Source: Diphasiastrum complanatum
Taxonomy: Eukaryota; Streptophyta; Lycopodiopsida; Lycopodiales; Lycopodiaceae
NCBI GenBank assembly: GCA_029204225.1
Contig: CM055101.1
Coordinates: 59,688,094-59,752,093 of the forward strand
Length of the DNA stretch: 64,000 nt
Reading direction: 5' to 3'
Under the pieces are notes generated by a model, which was not told the origin of the DNA, ran no database searches, and was given only the letters and a program-made list of their open reading frames with translations. Positions within the stretch are counted from its first letter, which is position 1. The number at the start of each line of letters is the position of its first letter. The position numbers and the translations under genes are program-made. Positions 57,052 through 64,000 of the stretch are shown here, in pieces.

Positions 57052-59995
57052 TCAGATGACATCATCCTCGATGGCAAAGTCTGGATACTGTGCATGCAAC
57101 CCATGCGCGGTCTCCCAGGTAGCATCACTGAGAGGTCGTCCATGCCATGCAACCAAGTACTCACGGAGCAAACGATTCCGCAACTGTCTATGCCTCCGGT
57201 CCAATACTCTCGCTGGTCCATGCATCACCTCCCCATGCTCCTGAAACAATACAAGGCCATCAGCCAACAAGTTATCACCATCATGTAAAACCTTCTTTAA
57301 GCGTGAAACATGAAAAACAGGATGAACCTTACAACCAACAGGCAAATCCAATTCATAAGCAACGCTATTAATCTTTTTAACAATTTTCCAAGGTCCACAG
57401 TATCTAGGTGACAACTTATAACACTTCCCTGTCTTTAGGGTTTTCGAGTCCTTTGGAATCGTGAGAAATACCATATCTCCTTCCTCGAACTCTCTTGGCA
57501 TACGATGCAGTTCAGCATATGTCTTTGCCCGATCCATCGCCGCTTTTACATTTTCCTTAGCTAACTCCAACATCTGTTGCATGTGTTAGAAATTCCATAG
57601 CACTAGGTGTCTTATGAGGCATACCTATAGTAACTGGACTGGCTGGTCTAAAACCATAATTTAGCTCGAAAGGACTCATCTTCGTAGATGCATTCTTTTT
57701 ATCATTATAGGCAAACTCCAACAATGGTAGGTAACGTTCCCATTGCGTTTGCCTTTCACTCACATACGCCCTAAGCATGTCTTCCAAGGTTTGGTTAACT
57801 CTCTCAGTCTGCCCATCTGTTTCAGGATGATCAGAACTACTCATTCCCAACTGCACCTCTCACTTCTCAAATACTGCAGTCCAAAAATTGCCAGTAAAAC
57901 GAGAATCCCTGTCAGACAGAATGGATCTAGGTAATCCATGAAGTCTGAATACATGTTGTATAAACAAATCAGTCGTACCAGGTGCATCAATCTCATTACT
58001 AGTTGGGATAAAATGAGCCATTTTTGTGAGTCTATCAACCACAACCAGGATAGCATTATGTTGCTGCTGCGTATGCGGTAAACATGTAATAAAGTCCATG
58101 GAAATACTCTCCCATCTCCCTTATGGTATAGGTAACGGGCGTAATAATCCAGGCACTTTAATCCTTTCAGCCTTTTTAACTTGACACTTAAAACAATGTG
58201 TCACATAATGGTTTACTTCTTTCTTAAGTCTCAACCACCAAAAGTTACGTCGTAACAACTCATAGGTCCTATCCACACCAGGATGACCAACACTAGGGCT
58301 ATCGTGACACAGATGCAAGATCCTCTTTCGCAGCACCTCACAAGCTGGAATAAGAGCCTTGCCATTTCTCATCACTATTCCATCTTCTATGGAATACTTA
58401 AGATAAGTGCGAGCCAAGGTAGAACAGCTCTCCTTTTGAGACTCTGCATGGCCATGACTCACCTCCTGTTCCACTTTCTTACAGTGAGGATCTTCCTGCT
58501 GAGCCTTTCTTATCTCAGACAGTAAGTCATTTTCAATGACTACAAATGACATCTGATACACCACATGAGATAGTGCATCTGCCACACAATTCTCGGCACC
58601 TTTCTTGTACCGAATCTCCATTAGGGATTCCTGCATGAGCTCAGACCATCTGGCTTGCCGGCCTCGAAGGTCTGGCTGCTTACAAAAGTATCTCAAGGTA
58701 TCATGATCAGTGAATACCTCAAATTCCAATCCATACAAATAATGCCTCCATGCCTTTAATGCATGAACTATGGCATACAACTCCTTCTCATGAGTTGGAT
58801 AATTTTTCTGAGCAGGGTTGAGTTTCTTGCTCTCAAAGGCCACAGGCCAACCCTCTTGCATCAGAACAGCTCCCACAGCAATGTCACTCGCATCCGTATC
58901 TATAACATAGGGCTTTTGAGGGTCTACAATCCTTAGAGTGACGCACTCAGCAATAGCTTGCTTCAACTGATCAAAGCTTGCTTGTTGTAGTTCAGTCCAC
59001 TCACCAAATCTATTCTTTTGAGTCAAATCAGTCAAAGGTGCTGCAATATAGGAGTATTTCTTAACATATTTTCTATAGAATACTGCCAATCCAAGAAAAG
59101 AACGGAGTGCTGTCAAATCAGCTGGCACAGGCCACGCAACGATCACAGCAACCTTCTTAGGTTCTGGCCTTGCTCCATCAGCAGACACTACATGACCAAG
59201 ATACTCAATCTCTTTTTTAAACAATTCACTTTTTTTACTATTGGCAAACAAAGTGTTCTCCCTCAAAGTAGACAACACAGTCCTAAGGTGAGCCATATGC
59301 TTGACCTCACCTGCACTGTAAGTCAAAATGTCATCAACAAAGTTTACGACAAATTTACCCATATACGGTCTGAGCACATCATTCATCATCATCATGAATG
59401 TAGCTGGGGCATTAGTCAATCCAAATGGCATCACAAGATACTCATAGTGACCGAACCGAGTTCTGAAGGCAGTGTTGTGTACATCCTCTTCACGAACTCT
59501 AACCTGATGGTATCCACTCTTCAGGTCTATTTTACTGAACACAGTGGCACCTGACAAGGCATCAAGCAAATCATCTATACGTGGCATAGGATATCGATGT
59601 TTAACAGTTATCTTGTTCAAACCTCGATAATCCACACACATACACCATGATCCATCCTTCTTTTTTACAAGAATGATCGGAGAGGCAAAAGGGGAATAAC
59701 TAGGTCGTATCTGCCCCTTGGCCAGATAATCATCGACCATCCATCTCACTTCCTCTTCCTCCTTAGGACTTATTCTGTAAGGACGTCTATTGACAGGACA
59801 TGATCCGGGTATTAGTTCAATCTTATGTTCAACATTCCTCTTAGGAGGTAAAACAGATGGAAGATCATCTATGAACACATCTGAAAACTCTCTCCTAATC
59901 TCTTGATCCAAATTGGCAATAGTACTTGTTTGCACACACTGCATGCTACTCTGACTAGTATTAGTAGACATATCAAGTAGAAAGCAAACACACAT
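57052..59995 (-). pseudogene. Gypsy pol (RT, RNase H, integrase, chromodomain-like end)
   Basis: The main frame (58121-59995, 624 codons) is open. RT: KKDGSWCMCVDYRGLNKITV, FSKIDLKSGYHQVRVREEDV, VNFVDDILTYS (FVDD for the usual YLDD). RNase H: IDTDASDIAVGAVLMQEGWP, FTDHDTLRYF. The integrase zinc site begins CHDSPSVGHPGVDRTYELLR. One in-frame stop at 58,121 precedes SMDFITCLPHTQQQ and SDRDSRFTGNFW. A second stop at 57,860 precedes [17 protein letters not shown] frame change near 57,590 leads to YKLSPRYCGPWKIVKK and a chromodomain-like LLREYLVAWHGRPLSDATWE. Two stops and one shift after an intact RT/RNase H suggest a fairly recent loss of function. Confidence 0.93.
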
Positions 59996-60136
59996 GTACT
60001 CACAATGGATCCTACGGCTCCAAACCTACCAACAGATCACCTACAGTAGGGCGCTGGCTCTCCAAGAATGCTCCAAACCCTAACTGAAGATGCCAAATCC
60101 CACACAAGTCTTGAAAGTAACTGCTCTGATACCAAA

Positions 60137-60796
60137 TGTTGCACACAAGCTCACAAACCCTAAGTAAATACACAGAATTACCCAGCAAATCCGTCACTTT
60201 ATTAATCTCAAGCAAATGTACATAAATCAACAAGCAAACATGAGAGCTCTGCTGCAAGTCTCCTCCCAACCATAGCTGCATAGGAATACCAAAATCATAA
60301 TGAGGAATGCCTGACAAGGCTCACCCTATATCCCCTCAAGCACCCCTTAACCCTGACACATCCTAACGTCGACACATGGCAAACTCCATGCACAGCCGAC
60401 ACTTGCCACTTGGCAATACCCTGACACATAGTCAAGCTAGTAGGTGGACAGTCTGACACGTGTCACTCATGCATTGGACCAAGTGTCTCAATGAGCATAT
60501 GACACATGTCCTGTTGACCCGTCCATTGAACGTCACTCATGCACTGGACCAAGTGTCCCAGTGAGCATGTGACACGTGTCACATTGACCAGTCAAACCTT
60601 CCTACTTTTTAGGAGGTCAGTCCAGCAGACTCTCATGAGACCCAGTACCCCTTTGGCCATCTCGTATTTAGTCACTATAACAAATATTTACATTGCGATT
60701 TACAATTGTCTCCACAGGCCGGTGACTTAGCCATTTACAATTTAATAATTACAATTTACCATACATTGGGCAAAGTTATTCAAAGTACATGTGACA
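60137..60796 (-). repeat. 5' LTR of the complete gypsy element
   Basis: 660 bp, TG...CA, aligned with the 3' LTR over its full length with about 19 differences by eye. In this orientation it would drive transcription towards pol and the CCR4-like gene. Confidence 0.93.
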
Positions 60797-60801
60797 ATGA
60801 T

Positions 60802-61433
60802 AGACGTACTCAAAGGGACTCTCAATGTCACATCAAATCTTCCTTCACCAAGAGATGACTAAGAGCAGATTTTGAGGCAAAGGTAGCACAAGAGACACAA
60901 ACAACAACATCACCTACCACAATGGCACCGTAGTACCCTAGTGTTATTGTCATCGTCCTGGTCATCGTTTCTCTTTCTTATGTATTTGATTAATATACAT
61001 GTTTCATCGTTTTGTCATGGAGACTTTCATGACCACCACAATTGTACACTAGGATGTTGGCTTCAATGACCACATAGAGGATAGATGGCAGATCAAACCT
61101 ACCCTACCGAATCTAGATTGAACAAATCTAGTCCGCAAGGTATGGATCACTAGCAATAACTCATACTATAGGAGAGATGTCAATCCAGTAGCATGTAGCT
61201 ACTACTCACAAAATCAAGCCCCATCTTGGAGAGGCCTATTGATATACTTATATCCTCCAAGGCTCTACTCCAAACTAGGAGTGATCAAGGACACACCAGC
61301 AACCTAACTAGGCCACAACTGTCACTGACCAATGAGTCACTGCTAGTTGCATATAAATCCACCATTAAGGATTTTACCAGCCCCTCATAATCATAATTAA
61401 TTCTCGGGTCGAGCTAGGCCCTCTGACCCCCTT
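60802..61433. other. Intergenic sequence, nothing assigned
   Basis: Flank of the gypsy insertion. No coding motif is recognised. Confidence 0.35.
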
Positions 61434-62000
61434 ATGGGATATAAATCCAAGGTCAGCAATTGTAGGCATGACATACTTTCTTCCTTAAATAGGTTATGTC
61501 CTCTCCGTGAAAAAGCATCATCATGGTGGCATGATTTGCAGCCAAAACGCACTATATGGAATGGTCTCATGGAGGTGTTTAGAAAATTGTTTGTATTGGT
61601 GGATCATTTAGATTGCTATCAAAAATTCTTTAGCTATAAAATGGGAGCAAAGAGTTTGGACTCTTATCTCCAAAAATTTATGGATTTATGGAATGAAGTT
61701 CCATCATTTGATTCTAAGCTGGCTCTCTGACAATTTGTCCTAGGTTTGCTAACTGATTATCAAAAATGTGCTTCAAACTTTCGGTGATGTCGTAAGAATC
61801 CCAGGGGAAAGAAGCGAGTTCTCAAAACATATATTTTGACGAGCTTGATCAAATGGCATCGGAACCCAAGCAAAAGAACAATTGTCCCGAAAGAAGACTA
61901 AGAAGCCAAATCTCTGTTTTATTTGCAATAAGCCTAGACACATGATAAAATTCTCCCCAGAATGGAAGAAACCCTAGGTCAAGTTATTGATATACTAGGT
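61434..62000 (+). pseudogene. Gypsy gag fragment with zinc knuckle
   Basis: The frame reads REKASSWWHDLQPKRTIWNG, then LMEVFRKLF and SYKMGAKSLDSYLQKFMDLW, a gypsy gag core. After a stop it continues VLGLLTDYQK, and near 61,910 a zinc-knuckle-like CFICNKPRHMIKFS (last Cys lost). No pol or LTR is attached. Confidence 0.75.
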
Positions 62001-62926
<926 letters not shown>

Positions 62927-63121
62927 GCACCGAGCAAGCCATTTCTAACTAACCATAAAAATTGCGTAATTCAAACCATTTCTAGCTAGCCATTCAAATT
63001 TCACATACCTAACCATTTCTAACCAACCACGATAAATTAGCCATGACACGAATAGACTGTAAAGAAATATATACATCTCATCTTATGCCAATGTACATGA
63101 TGCTAAAATGTGTATCAGTAT

Positions 63122-64000
63122 CTACAAGTCTGTGCTAAAAAAATCATCCCTCTGCATGCCAGATGCATCTATAGGGGTGTCAAATACAAAGTCTGGCTGG
63201 GAGTCTGGAGGCATATGGGACTCCTCCAAGTCTGAGCCAACGCCTGCCAAGAGACGACTAGAAAAATCATCGGAGCGTCCTCTCTTGGCTGGCCTGCCTC
63301 TGGGTCTGCCGGAAGGAACCCTCTGTGGTACACTCCTGCCTGGGGGTCTCCCTCTGCCACGAGGGGGTCTCTGAGAAGAACCTACTGCCTGTGATGCTCT
63401 GAGTCGGCTCTGCGCGATCTGTCTCTGGGCGGCAGCCTCTGTCTCCCTCGCAAACTCTGACCAGCCATCATTTGAAAGGGGGCGTGAAGCGGGAGTACTG
63501 GGTGGGGCACGTGGACCATCCCCTGCAAGGTCAACCGTCTCGTTTGAATCATATGTGGGCTCATCATCAGAGGCGGGCAATGGAACGTCAGCAGGGAGGG
63601 GGGTGGTCTCCTCGGTGTCAGCATCATCCTCGGGATCACCCCGCAGAGCACGCCGAGCGGCATCGTCTGGATCAACCTCTGGATCTGCCTCATGATCGGC
63701 CGCTGCAACCAAGCAATCATCGAGATTGACCTGCACAAGTCAATCATTCGTGAGAATAGTCGAAGCAACCATGAGGGCATTAAACTGAATGTCTTAAACT
63801 AATACGAAAGCAAACGATAGAGCAAAGACATATACTTGCAACAGTAGGGAGCCTACGCCTCCTACTCTCATGGTGTCCGTGATGCGTCGAACCACCCTGG
63901 TGTTGGTGTTGCAGTACACCAAGTCATTGATGCGATTAAGCGTAAAATTCCTTAAGAATGTCATGACACACCTTGTGATGTGGGCATCTAGGCATTCATC
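63122..64000 (-). CDS. hAT-like transposase or derived gene, C-terminal two exons (partial)
   Basis: Exon 63836-64000 (continuing off the right edge) encodes DECLDAHITRCVMTFLRNFT, then LNRINDLVYCNTNTRVVRRI. It resembles the C-terminal dimerisation region of plant hAT proteins ('R..L....LNDLVYV..NLRL'). A GTATAT donor and a TTGTGCAG acceptor give a phase-0 join to exon 63122-63730. That exon starts VNLDDCLVAAADHEADPEVD, is strongly acidic at first and then basic, with AT-hook-like RGRGRPPGR and GRPRGRPAKRG, ending FFSTDL. GC content is much higher than in the rest of the window. It could be a live hAT element or a domesticated gene. The catalytic part lies outside the window. Confidence 0.55.

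Larger units (their letters stand above)
56383..60796 (-). mobile_element. Complete Ty3/gypsy insertion lacking gag and protease (4.4 kb)
   Basis: LTRs at 56383-57039 (657 bp) and 60137-60796 (660 bp) have TG...CA ends and are about 97% alike by eye. The TSD ATGAT (56378-56382, 60797-60801) is perfect. The PBS TGGTATCAGAGC (minus) lies at 60123-60134, two bases inside the 5' LTR. The polypurine tract is 57040-57053. The leader (60,000-60,120) leads within about 60 codons into the RT domain, so gag and protease are deleted. The 16-kb copy shows the family once had gag. The element lies 443 bp upstream of the first visible CCR4-like exon, same strand. Confidence 0.95.

Overview
The window comes from the nuclear genome of a land plant with a large, retrotransposon-filled genome. 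It has spliced genes with introns up to 20 kb, plant-type Ty3/gypsy and Ty1/copia elements primed by initiator tRNA-Met, LINEs, (CT)n and (CA)n microsatellites and low GC. The style suggests a large-genome vascular plant (gymnosperm or fern), but the species cannot be fixed from the sequence. I see no rRNA gene, CRISPR array or bacterial feature.

Host genes. Eight short exons on the minus strand, from 55.9 kb down to 5.0 kb, join in phase into 238 codons of a CCR4-type deadenylase of the endonuclease/exonuclease/phosphatase (EEP) fold. The gene covers more than 51 kb and continues past the left edge. Coding sequence in the window is about 0.7 kb against about 50 kb of intron. A second minus-strand gene, at 63.1-64.0 kb, runs off the right edge; it has two exons visible and looks like a hAT-type transposase or a gene derived from one, with an acidic, AT-hook-bearing C-terminus.

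Retroelement layout, left to right. 0-2.2 kb: decayed gypsy pol (-). 3.4-4.2 kb: gypsy integrase (+). 6.1-7.1 kb: gypsy RT (+). 13.3-15.0 kb: copia gag and a deleted copia element (-). 15.0-15.8 kb: patchwork of copia and gypsy pieces. 15.8-17.7 kb: gypsy LTR and gag (+). 17.7-19.1 kb: LINE (-). 20.5-22.3 kb: copia RT/RNase H and 3' LTR (+). 22.4-23.4 kb: LINE 3' end (+). 25.9-26.2 kb: LTR with a PBS-like site. 26.9-27.6 kb: gypsy 3' end (-). 28.8-35.9 kb: copia element (-) with a gypsy element (30,754-33,902) nested inside it. 35.9-41.2 kb: an LTR element (-) with gag, protease and chromodomain-like parts but no recognisable RT or integrase. 44.4 kb: copia integrase (+). 46.3-46.8 kb: gypsy and copia scraps. 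47.4-48.5 kb: LINE end (-) and gypsy gag (+). 48.5-51.7 kb: gypsy gag-PR-RT-RNase H (-). 51.9-53.5 kb: LINE (-) split by a 403-bp TRIM. 54.4-55.1 kb: LINE endonuclease (+). 56.4-60.8 kb: complete gypsy insertion (-) with matching LTRs and a 5-bp TSD but no gag. 61.4-62.0 kb: gypsy gag (+).

The most unusual item is the TRIM at 52,367-52,769. It has two 143/144-bp LTRs, a perfect 12-nt PBS, a polypurine tract and a perfect 5-bp TSD. Each LTR holds a tRNA-like cloverleaf with intact A and B boxes of a type 2 Pol III promoter. This is analogous to the 5S rRNA carried in Cassandra LTRs, but tRNA-based. Second is the RT-less LTR element at 35.9-41.2 kb, whose central 2 kb is coding-like, unrecognised and internally repetitive.
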